From positions 1 through 64,000 of the forward strand of contig SHZT01000007.1 of NCBI GenBank assembly GCA_009692185.1: a DNA stretch of 64,000 nt, in the 5' to 3' direction. The stretch comes from Gemmatimonadota bacterium. GTDB taxonomy: Bacteria > Gemmatimonadota > Gemmatimonadetes > Gemmatimonadales > GWC2-71-9. Positions 16,337-24,764 of this stretch are shown here, in pieces (the stretch's first letter is position 1; each line of letters opens with the position of its first letter). The translations under genes were made by a program, and so were the position numbers. The notes below the pieces were generated by a model. That model saw only the letters and a program-made list of their open reading frames with translations. It was not told the DNA's origin and searched no databases.

Positions 16337-17545
16337 ATGACCGTCCTCCGGAACCCGTTCCCCCGTGCCTCCCTGCTGGCGCTCGTCGTCACGCTGGCGC
16401 TCGGCGGGACCAGCCATGCGACCGCCGTTGTGCAGGCGACGGGGGTACCCCGCTTCGAATATGATCCCACTTGGCCGAAACTGCCCCTGCCGAACCAATG
16501 GATCCTCGGGGAAGTCGGCGGCATGGGCGTGGACGGCCAGGGCCACATCTGGGTCATCCAGCGTCCCTGGACGGTGTCTGGCCGCGAGCTCGGGGCCGTC
16601 AGCGGCATCTCGGAATGCTGCCGCGCGGCGCCGTCGGTCATCGAATTCGACGGGCAGGGCAACGTGGTGCAGTCGTGGCCGCCGCTCCACAAGTTCCGCG
16701 CCCCGGCGGGGACCAACACCGGCCAGGGCGTGAGCCCGGTGGGTGCCGCCGGCGAGGACCTGTGGGAATCCGCGCCCAACGGGTACGGCGAGTGGGGCAG
16801 GCGAGAGCACAGCGTCATTGTGGATCACAACGATTTTGTGTGGGTGAGCAACGACGAATCGCACGTCGTTTACAAACTGACGAGGCAGGGCCGGCACGTG
16901 CTCACTATCGGCGTGAAGGACACCACCCGCGGCAGCAACGATACCCGGGCCTTGGGCCGCCCGGCGGGCCTGGCGGTGGATCCGACGACGAACGAACTCT
17001 ACGTCGCCGACGGCTACACCAATCGGCGCGTGATCGTGTTTGACGCGGCGACGGGCGCGTACCGCCGCCATTGGGGGGCCTACGGCAACAAGCCGGAGGA
17101 TGTCCCCACCGCGAGCCTTCCGCCCGGCTCGGCGACCCAACAGTTCCGTGGGCCGGTGCACGGCATCGGCATTTCGCGTGACGGCCTCATCTACGTGGCC
17201 GACCGCCAGGGCAATCGGATCCAGGTCTTCCGCCGAAACGGCGAGTTCGTGCGGGAGGGCTTCGTCGCGCGCGAGACCCGGGATGCTGGCGCCGCGTACG
17301 GCGTGTACGTGTCCCACGACCAGCAACAGGCGTGGGTGTACGTCAATGACGGCACCAACAACAAGATCTGGATCCTCCGGCGGGACAACCTGGAGGTCGT
17401 CGGTAGCATCGGCGGCGGCGCCGGCCGGCATGGCGGCCAGTTCCTTTCGGCGCACAGCATGACGGTCGACCAACAGGGAAACATCTACGTCGGCGAGACG
17501 CGGGGCCGGCGCGTGCAGAAGTATGCCTTCCGTGGCGTGAGGTAA
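16337..17545 (+). CDS. Secreted NHL-repeat six-bladed beta-propeller, copy 1
   Basis: 402 residues. ATG 16337 has AAGGAG 7 bases upstream and starts a signal peptide ending near TSHATA. The rest is a propeller of NHL-type blades: GGMGVDGQGHIWVIQ, GLAVDPTTNELYVADGYTN, GIGISRDGLIYVADRQGNR and SMTVDQQGNIYVGETRG. Such proteins resemble the peptidyl-alpha-hydroxyglycine lyase fold and often bind protein or metal, but none of the lyase residues can be assigned with certainty. Its TAA stop directly touches the ATG of the MoxR gene, so it is the first gene of the MoxR-Bat run. A second copy lies at the far end of that run on the other strand. Confidence 0.82.
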   Translation: MTVLRNPFPRASLLALVVTLALGGTSHATAVVQATGVPRFEYDPTWPKLPLPNQWILGEVGGMGVDGQGHIWVIQRPWTVSGRELGAVSGISECCRAAPSVIEFDGQGNVVQSWPPLHKFRAPAGTNTGQGVSPVGAAGEDLWESAPNGYGEWGRREHSVIVDHNDFVWVSNDESHVVYKLTRQGRHVLTIGVKDTTRGSNDTRALGRPAGLAVDPTTNELYVADGYTNRRVIVFDAATGAYRRHWGAYGNKPEDVPTASLPPGSATQQFRGPVHGIGISRDGLIYVADRQGNRIQVFRRNGEFVREGFVARETRDAGAAYGVYVSHDQQQAWVYVNDGTNNKIWILRRDNLEVVGSIGGGAGRHGGQFLSAHSMTVDQQGNIYVGETRGRRVQKYAFRGVR

Positions 17546-18550
17546 ATGACGATTGCGCGTGAGGCGGTGACCACACAGACCGCGACGATTGGTCACCGGC
17601 TCCTTCAGAGAGTCGCGGACGCGGTCCACCTTCGCGTTGTGGGCCAGGACGAGACCGTCCGCGGGCTCCTGGTGGCCCTCCTGACCGGCGGTCATCTCCT
17701 CCTGGAGGGGCTTCCCGGGCTGGCGAAGACGCTGCTGGTCCGCTCCCTGGCGGATGCGCTGCACGTCGCCTTCCGGCGCATCCAGTTCACGCCCGACCTC
17801 CTTCCGGGCGACATCGTGGGAACGCCGGTCTATCACCAGGGCACCGGAGAGTTCCGCGTGTACAAGGGGCCGATATTCGCCAACCTGGTCCTCGCGGACG
17901 AGGTCAATCGCGCTCCGCCAAAAGTGCAGTCGGCGCTGCTCGAGGCCATGGAGGAGGAGCAGGTCACCATCGACGGCACTACGTACCCGCTGCCATCCCC
18001 GTTCCTCGTGCTGGCTACGCAGAACCCGATCGAGCACCAGGGCACGTACCCCCTGGCCGAGGCCCAGCTCGATCGGTTCATGATGAAGCTGCGGATTGGC
18101 TACCCTGACCGCGCCCAGGAGAAAGAGATCATACAGCGGGTGGCGCTCCGGCCGGGGGACGCTCATCGTCCTGCCGTCGACGCCCCGGCGAGCGCGGCGG
18201 AGATCCACCAGGCCCGGGGCGAGCTCGACGGCGTTCAGGTCCACTCCCGGATTCAGGACTACATCGTCGACCTCGTATTCGCCACGCGGGAACCGAAGGC
18301 GGCGGGTCTGCCCGAGTTCGAGCGCTTCGTGGAATTCGGGATCTCGCCGCGCGCAGCCATTTGTCTGACGCGTGCGTCACGGGCATCTGCGTACCTCGAG
18401 GGACGGGACTTCGTTTTGCCCGACGACGTGAAGGCGATGGCGCCCGCCGTCCTGCGCCACCGGATCCGGACGACGTATGAGGCCGAGGCCCAGGGGATCG
18501 ATGCCGATCACCTGATCGGGTTGCTGCTCGGCACCGTGCCGGCACCCTGA
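17546..18550 (+). CDS. MoxR-family AAA+ ATPase
   Basis: 334 residues, the usual MoxR length. The Walker A motif is GLPGLAKT (55-62), the Walker B is LADEVN (116-121), and the sensor region reads LATQNPIEHQGTYPLAEAQ. MoxR proteins are chaperone-like ATPases that act with VWA-domain partners to insert cofactors or metals or to assemble complexes. Here the next genes are a DUF58 protein and two VWA membrane proteins, the standard partners. No gap separates it from the NHL gene and only 2 bases from the DUF58 gene. Confidence 0.95.
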   Translation: MTIAREAVTTQTATIGHRLLQRVADAVHLRVVGQDETVRGLLVALLTGGHLLLEGLPGLAKTLLVRSLADALHVAFRRIQFTPDLLPGDIVGTPVYHQGTGEFRVYKGPIFANLVLADEVNRAPPKVQSALLEAMEEEQVTIDGTTYPLPSPFLVLATQNPIEHQGTYPLAEAQLDRFMMKLRIGYPDRAQEKEIIQRVALRPGDAHRPAVDAPASAAEIHQARGELDGVQVHSRIQDYIVDLVFATREPKAAGLPEFERFVEFGISPRAAICLTRASRASAYLEGRDFVLPDDVKAMAPAVLRHRIRTTYEAEAQGIDADHLIGLLLGTVPAP

Positions 18551-18552
18551 CG

Positions 18553-19521
18553 GTGGCCTTCCGTCTGCGGGTCAGCCTCATGAACCTCCTCGGGCGGAGG
18601 CCCGGCCGCCGAGATCGGGCCGACGCCGCTCCCCCGACTGCCGCCGTCCTGCGCCAGGTTCGAAGTCTCGAGATCCGGACACGTGGTCTCGTGGAGTCGC
18701 TCTTCAGCGGTGAGCACGTGTCCGTGTTTCACGGACGCGGCCTCGAGTTCTCCCATGTCCGTGGCTACCAGGTGGGCGACGACGTGCGAACCATCGATTG
18801 GAAGGTGACGGCACGGCGGGGAGCACCCTTCGTTCGGCAGTTTGTCGAGGAGCGCGACCTGCTGTTGGTGCTCGTGGTCGATATCTCGGGCTCCGGGCGG
18901 TACAGCCCCGGCCAGCGCAGTGTGGGAGAAGTCGCCGCGGAGATTGCCGCCGCGATCGCGTTCGCGGCGTTGCGAAACAACGACCGCGTCGCCCTCCTGC
19001 TGGTCAGCGACCACGTGGAGTACTTCGTACGGCCGGGATCCGGGAGGTCGCATGTCGTTCGACTCCTTGGCAATCTCGTCTCCTATCGCTCGCGGGGGAC
19101 CGGCACCGACCTCACGCCGGCCCTCGAACAGGTCACCGCTTCGCTGTCCGGGCGGGCGACGGTATTTGTGATCAGTGACTTCATCCAGAATGGCCGGGAG
19201 GCGCCGTACCGGGCGGCGCTGGCGCGGATCGGACGGGCGCACGATGTCGTGGCCATACGGCTCGCGAGCGGAGCGGCAGACGAGCTGCCGGACGTGGGAT
19301 GGGTGGAAATGACGGATCCGGAGAGTGGGCGACGGGTCGTGATCGACGCCGGCAGCCGCCGGGTGCGGGAGCGCTACCGCCGGAGCGTCCATCACGCACG
19401 GGCAGAGATCGCGAGGCTCCTGACCGAGGTTGGTGCTGACCTGGTCGACGTCAATACGGCGACGGATCCCCTCGCCGTGCTTGCGGCTTTCTTTCGCCGC
19501 CGGCGACGGGCCACCCGATGA
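18553..19521 (+). CDS. DUF58 domain protein (VWA-like MoxR partner)
   Basis: 322 residues from GTG 18553; ATG 18580 is an alternative start. The DUF58 signature is present as VRGYQVGDDVRTIDWKVTA, followed by a degenerate VWA-type strand with DISGSG, in the place of the DxSxS metal site. No transmembrane segment is evident, so it is probably cytoplasmic. DUF58 proteins are encoded beside MoxR in most Bat-type operons and are thought to be its substrate or adaptor. The last four bases overlap the next start (ATGA). Confidence 0.92.
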   Translation: MAFRLRVSLMNLLGRRPGRRDRADAAPPTAAVLRQVRSLEIRTRGLVESLFSGEHVSVFHGRGLEFSHVRGYQVGDDVRTIDWKVTARRGAPFVRQFVEERDLLLVLVVDISGSGRYSPGQRSVGEVAAEIAAAIAFAALRNNDRVALLLVSDHVEYFVRPGSGRSHVVRLLGNLVSYRSRGTGTDLTPALEQVTASLSGRATVFVISDFIQNGREAPYRAALARIGRAHDVVAIRLASGAADELPDVGWVEMTDPESGRRVVIDAGSRRVRERYRRSVHHARAEIARLLTEVGADLVDVNTATDPLAVLAAFFRRRRRATR

Positions 19522-20507
19522 AAGTCCTGACCCTCCTGATGGTCCTCGGCGTGCCGGTCGCGCCGGGCGGGCTGGTACAGACGCGTAACCCGGGCGGCAG
19601 TGCCCGGCTCGTCGAGGTCCGTGCCGAGCCGCACGTGCCGAACTTTGGAGAGGCGTTCGACCTCCACGTGATCCTTCGTATGCGACGGGGCGTCATTGCC
19701 TTCCTCCCCGACACGCTGGAGCCGACGTACTCCGTGGAGAGCGTAGGGCCGGGCGTGTGGAGCGAAGAGCCGGCCCCCGGGGACTCAGTCGGGATCCGGG
19801 CCACGTATCCCGTGATCGGGTTGCGCGAGGGGCGCGCCGAGCTGCCGTCGATCGAGGTGTGGACGCGCCCGGCGGTCGCCGGGGAGCGGAGGGACAGGGT
19901 CATTCGCCGCCGGTCCGAAGCGCGGAATGACCGGGGCGAGTCGTTCGAGAGGCGGACGATGCGGCTGGGTGTGGTCGAAGTTGGGCAAGTCCCGGCGATG
20001 GCAGACTCGGCCGCCGACCTGGTGCCGCGGCCGCCTGCGGACGTGCTCGGTAGCGGGTGGAGCACCTGGCTAGTCCTCGCCGTCGGCGTGGCATCCGTCG
20101 CCGGGCTGCTCGGGGTCTGGATGATTGCGCGCCGGTGGCGGGCGGCCATTCTTACCCGTCGCATGCGCGGGCGGTCCCCGCGGGAGGAGACGCTTCGTGA
20201 GCTCGAGCGGATCCGGGCGTTCGGATGGCACCGGAACGGACGGATGGATGACTTCTATGGATCCTCAACCGGCGCGTTGCGGCGCTTCGCCGCGTCCATC
20301 GATCCGGCCTGGGGCGCGGCCCTGACCAGCACCGAGTTGATCGCCAGGCTGGCGGGACGTTGGGGACAGGGCGGAGTCGATTCCCTTGCGGCGGCCGTCG
20401 CCGCGGCGGAACAGGTGAAGTTCGGCACTCTGCAGCGGAACACCGAGGCGGCCGAGGGGGATTGGGAAACGATCGTCACCTGGGTTCGAGGCGCCCCCGA
20501 GGGCTAG
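19518..20507 (+). CDS. BatD-like membrane protein of the Bat operon
   Basis: 329 residues. An N-terminal signal-like stretch is followed by a beta-rich extracytoplasmic region (RLVEVRAEPHVPNFGEAFDLH; VGIRATYPVIGLREGRAELPS), one transmembrane helix near 178-200 (WLVLAVGVASVAGLLGVWMI) and a basic cytoplasmic tail. Position and layout match BatD, but it is shorter than the usual BatD and I cannot trace the full oxygen-tolerance domain. It is flanked by DUF58 (4-base overlap) and VWA genes (1-base gap). Function is inferred from the operon. Confidence 0.65.
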   Translation: MKVLTLLMVLGVPVAPGGLVQTRNPGGSARLVEVRAEPHVPNFGEAFDLHVILRMRRGVIAFLPDTLEPTYSVESVGPGVWSEEPAPGDSVGIRATYPVIGLREGRAELPSIEVWTRPAVAGERRDRVIRRRSEARNDRGESFERRTMRLGVVEVGQVPAMADSAADLVPRPPADVLGSGWSTWLVLAVGVASVAGLLGVWMIARRWRAAILTRRMRGRSPREETLRELERIRAFGWHRNGRMDDFYGSSTGALRRFAASIDPAWGAALTSTELIARLAGRWGQGGVDSLAAAVAAAEQVKFGTLQRNTEAAEGDWETIVTWVRGAPEG

Positions 20508-20508
20508 G

Positions 20509-21492
20509 ATGCGCCTGGAATTCGCCTCGCCCCACTTTCTCTACCTCTTGCTGCTCCTTCCAGTTTGGTGGGTTCTCGTCTGGCCGCGCGGGGGCGCCGG
20601 CGTGCTCTTTACGCGTGGCGACCTGGTGAGTCGGCAGGTCGGTTGGTGGGGGGTGCGTTCGGCCGTGGCGCTGACCCTTCCCCGCGTCCTCCGATCCGTC
20701 GCGATGGCCCTCATCGTCGTAGCGCTCGCCGAGCCTGAACGGATCGAGGTCATCGAGGAGACTGCGCTGCGCGGAAGGGGGATTGGCTTGGCCCTCGATC
20801 TGTCCAGTTCCATGCTCGCGGTCAACGCGCAGGGTGGCAGCACGCGCCTCGAGGTGGCCCGCAAGGCCGCGATCCGATTCGCCAATGGCCGTCCACATGA
20901 CGAGATGAGCCTGGTGGCGTTCGCGGGGCAGGCCACCACTCGCGTTCCCCCTACGACGGACCCTCATCTGATCGTCAAGGGCATCGAGTCGCTTGAAGTC
21001 CAGCTCCTTCTCGACGGCACCGATATCTCCAGCGGATTGCTCGCATCCATCGCCAGGCTGGTGGATTCCCGCCGCACGCCACGGGTGATGATCCTCCTTA
21101 CCGACGGGGCTCACAATGGCAGCGGCGTGCAGCCGCTCGCGGCCGCCCGGGCGGCCGCGGCGCTGGGGGTCAGGGTGCACACCATCAGCATTCTCGGCCC
21201 CGCCGACGTCGCCGCGGCGGCCGCCCCCGAGCGCTGGGGGAGCGGCGCAACAGGCAAGGAAACGGTCCTCACCGCGATTTCCGGCCTGACCGGCGGCCGG
21301 TACTTTGCCGCCTCCGGCGGCGCGGCGCTTGATTCGATCTACCGGGAGATCAGCCGGATCGAGGCACCGGTTGAAGACGTGACCAGGCGGGAGGTTCGCC
21401 ACGCCCAACGCCTGTGGGTCCTCCTGGCCGGGTTCCTCGTCCTGGCCAGCGAGGTGCTGTTTCGGGGCACTCGCCGCGCGGTCGTCCCATGA
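20509..21492 (+). CDS. VWA-domain membrane protein, BatA/BatB-like, first copy
   Basis: 327 residues. Two N-terminal hydrophobic helices (FLYLLLLLPVWWVLVW; SVAMALIVVALAEPE) precede a von Willebrand A domain with the metal-ion-dependent adhesion motif DLSSS (about residues 97-101) and the later TDGAHNGSG loop. A C-terminal helix (LWVLLAGFLVLASEVLF) closes the protein. This is the BatA/BatB architecture. It overlaps the next VWA gene by ATGA. It presumably works with MoxR and the TPR protein at the inner membrane. Confidence 0.88.
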   Translation: MRLEFASPHFLYLLLLLPVWWVLVWPRGGAGVLFTRGDLVSRQVGWWGVRSAVALTLPRVLRSVAMALIVVALAEPERIEVIEETALRGRGIGLALDLSSSMLAVNAQGGSTRLEVARKAAIRFANGRPHDEMSLVAFAGQATTRVPPTTDPHLIVKGIESLEVQLLLDGTDISSGLLASIARLVDSRRTPRVMILLTDGAHNGSGVQPLAAARAAAALGVRVHTISILGPADVAAAAAPERWGSGATGKETVLTAISGLTGGRYFAASGGAALDSIYREISRIEAPVEDVTRREVRHAQRLWVLLAGFLVLASEVLFRGTRRAVVP

Positions 21493-22544
21493 CCTTCTCG
21501 AATCCCGCCTTCCTGGCGTTCGGCGTCGGCCTGGCCATGCTGGTGGTCGTGAGCCTCTGGAGTCATGCGCGGCGACGGCGGCGCCTGGCGGAGTTCCTTG
21601 GCGGGTGCCGGGCGGTCGATCGGCTGTCGGGCTCGAATCTCTACCGGCTGCGCGTGGAGCGAATGATTCTCCTCGGTGTGGCCGCGCTTGCGCTTTCCGC
21701 GGCGGCAGCCGAGCCACGGTGGGACCTGCCCGCCGCCGCCCCACCGCCCCAGGCGTCCCGGAGCGTGGTGCTGGCGATCGACATCTCGGCGTCCATGCAA
21801 GCCACCGACGTGCGGCCGACGCGGTTGGCCCAAGCCGTCCGGATTGCCGGCGATCTGATCGAGGTGCTGGAGACCGATCGCGTCGGGTTGCTCCTCTTTG
21901 CGGGATCGAGCTACACACTGGCGCCGCCGACGCGCGATCACGCCGCCCTCGCGTACTTCCTCCAGGGCGTAACCCCGACGATGGCGAGCGTTTACGATCC
22001 CGGTACGCTGGTGTCCATCGGTGTCCGGGAGGCGGCGGCCCTTCTCGCATCCGAGGGTGGGCAGGGAGTCAAGCGTGCGATCGTCCTGATCACGGACGGG
22101 GAGGCGGGCGAACGGGAGCAGGCCGCTACCGCCTCCGCACGAAGGGCTGCGGCGGATGGAATCGAGATCCATGTCATCGGCGTCGGGACGTATCGGGGAA
22201 CGGGGATGGTTTTGCCGGATGGTAGCTACCGCAAGGGGGGTCCTGTCGTCGATGCCACAGGAGTCCCGGTGACCTCGCGGCTACGGGAACCCCGGCTTCA
22301 GCGGCTCGCGCAGGCGGCTGGAGGGGTCTACACCCACGCCTCGGATGAGGGAGGGGTGCGCGCGGTTCAGCGGGCGTTGACGGCCTCGACCAGCGAGCCG
22401 AGCGCCGAGGCGGTCCCTCCTGCCTGGTCCCGTTTCGACCTCACGTTCTGGTTTGCCCTCGGCGCCCTCATCTGCCTGCTGTCGGAGAGCCTTCTGGACG
22501 TTCGCGGGCCACGGGTCCTCATAGCGGCTCGGCGGGCCGCGTGA
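21489..22544 (+). CDS. VWA-domain membrane protein, BatA/BatB-like, second copy
   Basis: 351 residues from ATG 21489, whose ATGA overlaps the previous stop. It begins with a hydrophobic helix and a charged RRRRRLAEFL segment, has a second helix (ILLGVAALALSAAAAEP), then a VWA domain with DISAS at about 97-101 and ITDGEAGE, and a C-terminal helix (FWFALGALICLLSESLL). It is a paralogue of the preceding gene in the same architecture. It ends in a GTGA overlap with the TPR gene. Confidence 0.88.
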   Translation: MTFSNPAFLAFGVGLAMLVVVSLWSHARRRRRLAEFLGGCRAVDRLSGSNLYRLRVERMILLGVAALALSAAAAEPRWDLPAAAPPPQASRSVVLAIDISASMQATDVRPTRLAQAVRIAGDLIEVLETDRVGLLLFAGSSYTLAPPTRDHAALAYFLQGVTPTMASVYDPGTLVSIGVREAAALLASEGGQGVKRAIVLITDGEAGEREQAATASARRAAADGIEIHVIGVGTYRGTGMVLPDGSYRKGGPVVDATGVPVTSRLREPRLQRLAQAAGGVYTHASDEGGVRAVQRALTASTSEPSAEAVPPAWSRFDLTFWFALGALICLLSESLLDVRGPRVLIAARRAA

Positions 22545-23401
22545 CGCCGCCCCGGGGCACGCCCGGTCACGGACGGGTGTGGAGGGGGTTCCTTGCGGCA
22601 GGTCTTGTGGTGGGGGGACTGGTCGGGCTGGACCGTGGCAGTACGGAGCGGGGGAACCGGCTCTACCGCTCGGGCGACGTATCGGCGGCCCTGGAGGTCT
22701 ACCAGCGCGGCGCGGTTCCGGACTCGCGTGCCGCGGCATTCTACAATCTGGGCACGGCCCTCCTGGCCATCGGCGGCGACGACGCCGAGTCCCAGCTCGG
22801 CATCGCCGTCCAGGGTGCAGATTCGGCCGCGGCCCAGCGGGCGCATTACAACCTTGGCTACCTCTTCCTGACCGGCATCGATCCGGCGGCCGACGCGGAC
22901 TCGGCAGTTCCCCTCCTGGTCGCCGCCGTGAATAGCAACCGGGCGGCCCTGCGCATGAACCTCGGAGACGAGAGTGCCCGCTGGAATCTTGCTCTCGCCC
23001 AGCGCATGCTCGATGCCCTGGGTAGCCGCCTCGTCGGGCCCATCGACAACAAGAACGCGCGGGGCACGCGGGAGTCCCCGGGTACGCAACAAGTCCCCCC
23101 CTCCGAGTTCGAGGCGAGTACGGAGGCGCGGGGCGCCTCCGGCGAGGCGGAGGGTGGGGCCGAGCGAGAGGCGCAGAATCTCCAGCCCGGCGATGCCTCG
23201 GGCCAGCGGGCGTCCATTCCCGGCGGGGAAAGCGAAGCGTTTGCCGGAAAGGATCCCGGGCCGCTCACGGCGCGGGCAGCGCTGCGGCTCGTCAGGGACC
23301 TCAAAGACAGCCCGGAGCAACTCGTACGGGGGTTGCTCTGGTCCCACCGCCCCAAGGTTGCCTGGTGGAATGCCGAGCTGTTTCCCGGCGGTAATTGGTG
23401 A
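22541..23401 (+). CDS. BatC-like TPR protein
   Basis: 286 residues. A short N-terminal anchor (FLAAGLVVGGLVGL) is followed by TPR-type helices (NRLYRSGDVSAALEVYQRG; AAFYNLGTALLAIG; AHYNLGYLFLTG), then an acidic, Gly/Glu-rich disordered region at about 185-245 and a conserved-looking tail ending AWWNAELFPGGNW. This is the usual last member of Bat operons. It starts at GTG 22541, overlapping the preceding stop by four bases, and is followed by a hairpin shared with the convergent NHL gene. Confidence 0.8.
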   Translation: MTPPRGTPGHGRVWRGFLAAGLVVGGLVGLDRGSTERGNRLYRSGDVSAALEVYQRGAVPDSRAAAFYNLGTALLAIGGDDAESQLGIAVQGADSAAAQRAHYNLGYLFLTGIDPAADADSAVPLLVAAVNSNRAALRMNLGDESARWNLALAQRMLDALGSRLVGPIDNKNARGTRESPGTQQVPPSEFEASTEARGASGEAEGGAEREAQNLQPGDASGQRASIPGGESEAFAGKDPGPLTARAALRLVRDLKDSPEQLVRGLLWSHRPKVAWWNAELFPGGNW

Positions 23402-23423
23402 GTTGTCGATGGTGAGGACGAGA

Positions 23424-23459
23424 GAGGGCGCCGCCCGCCAGGTGGCGGACGGCACCCTC
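23424..23459. terminator. Bidirectional hairpin between convergent genes
   Basis: A 16-base arm at 23424-23439 pairs with 23444-23459 with two mismatches and a four-base loop. It lies between the end of the Bat operon and the end of the minus-strand NHL gene, so it probably serves both. Confidence 0.6.
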
Positions 23460-23476
23460 GAAGATGGAGCTAGCGG

Positions 23477-24544
23477 TTACGGCTGAGGCGGCCGCAGGAT
23501 CAGCTTCTGCACGCGCCAGTTCGAGGTTTCACCGACAAAGAGTTCGTTTTCCGAGGGGCACGCGAGCGCGTGAGCGCCGGAGAACTGCCCCATGTTGCGG
23601 CCCGACCGGCCAATGACCCCGAGGACCTTGCCGTCGAGGCCAAGCTTGAAAATTCGGCCGGGCCAGGTGCTTTCGCCCAGGAACAGCACCTGCGTGTTGT
23701 TCGCGGCGTTGGCAATGCAGAGTGAATTGGGCGCGCCCACGCCGTTCATGCCGGAGGTCGGGGTCGCGCCGTTCACGGCCCGGGTCGTGAAGTCCGGGGG
23801 TACCTCCACGGCGAACTTGCGCAGGAACTTGCCGTTGGTATCGAACACCTGGACGCGCCGGTTGCCGCGATCGCCGACGTAGACGTTGTCGTTCTTGTCG
23901 ATGGCGATTGAGTGCGGGGTGTTGAACTGCCCGTCGCCCGTGCCCTTGCTGCCCCACTGCATCGCCCAGTCGCCGTTCTTGTCATACTTGGCGACGCGGG
24001 AGTTCACGTAGCCGTCGGTGATGTAAATGTTCCCCTGGGAATCCCAGGCCACGTCAGTCGGCTGGCGGAAGCGGCCGTCCTGCGGGGCGGCGGGCGGGTC
24101 CGGATGTTCCCACGGTTCGGCGCCGTCGGCCGATTCCTTCCTGCGCCCGAAGACCCACACGACGCGGCCGGCGGGCGTGAGTTTAACGATCATGTCGGAG
24201 CCCTTGTCGATGCCCCAGATGTTGTCATTCCTGTCGATGCGAACGCTGTGGGCGAAGGCCCAGGCGTAGAGGTTCGGCGCCACTTCGCGGATGAACTCGC
24301 CGTTGGGCCCGAACTCGTGCATCATCGCGGCCGTGGGGCCAAACGCCGGGCCGCCAATAGCAACGCGGTGGAACACGAATACGTGGCCCTGGGAATTGGT
24401 CGCCACGCCCGCCACCTCACCGAAGTTCATTCCGGGCGGCATCTTGAAAAAGTCCGGAACCGATTGAAAGGGGATTTGCGGTGCACTTTGCTGAGCGGCC
24501 AGCTGGGCCGTCAACACCAGCAACGCGATCAGACAGCTCTTCAT
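23477..24544 (-). CDS. Secreted NHL-repeat six-bladed beta-propeller, copy 2
   Basis: 355 residues. ATG 24544 has a GAGG ribosome binding site and begins a signal peptide ending in QLAAQ. Blades include GVATNSQGHVFVFHR, SVRIDRNDNIWGIDKG, DVAWDSQGNIYITDGYVNS, SIAIDKNDNVYVGDRGNR and ALACPSENELFVGETSN. It is related to the NHL protein at 16337-17545 and shares the spacing of blades and the closing element VGET..RVQK. It is transcribed towards the Bat operon and away from DUF4340. Function is unknown; NHL proteins often bind protein, RNA or metal. Confidence 0.82.
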   Translation of the reverse strand: MKSCLIALLVLTAQLAAQQSAPQIPFQSVPDFFKMPPGMNFGEVAGVATNSQGHVFVFHRVAIGGPAFGPTAAMMHEFGPNGEFIREVAPNLYAWAFAHSVRIDRNDNIWGIDKGSDMIVKLTPAGRVVWVFGRRKESADGAEPWEHPDPPAAPQDGRFRQPTDVAWDSQGNIYITDGYVNSRVAKYDKNGDWAMQWGSKGTGDGQFNTPHSIAIDKNDNVYVGDRGNRRVQVFDTNGKFLRKFAVEVPPDFTTRAVNGATPTSGMNGVGAPNSLCIANAANNTQVLFLGESTWPGRIFKLGLDGKVLGVIGRSGRNMGQFSGAHALACPSENELFVGETSNWRVQKLILRPPQP

Positions 24545-24764
24545 GAAAGCCTCGGAGGATTGAGGAACAGATTCACAATCGACTCGCACCTGCAACCAAA
24601 TGGGGCTCCGAAAAACTCCTATCAAGATCAAGTTCGAATCGGCTGCGCGCCAGCCCGCGTCGTCGCCTGGGTGCACATTCATGGTATCCGGGTGGCCCGC
24701 TTGTTGACTGCATCCAGAATGATCTCGGTAGAGACGTGACCACACGCCAGATGGAGGCTGTCGG

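Noticed and set aside
16013-18244. 743-codon minus-strand open frame over the NHL and moxR genes
   Set aside because: Antisense shadow; no motif, and it contradicts two well-supported plus-strand proteins.
24704-24734. TTGACT with TAGAGA 19 bases later before DUF4340
   Set aside because: Spacer is too long and the -10 match poor; no confident promoter.
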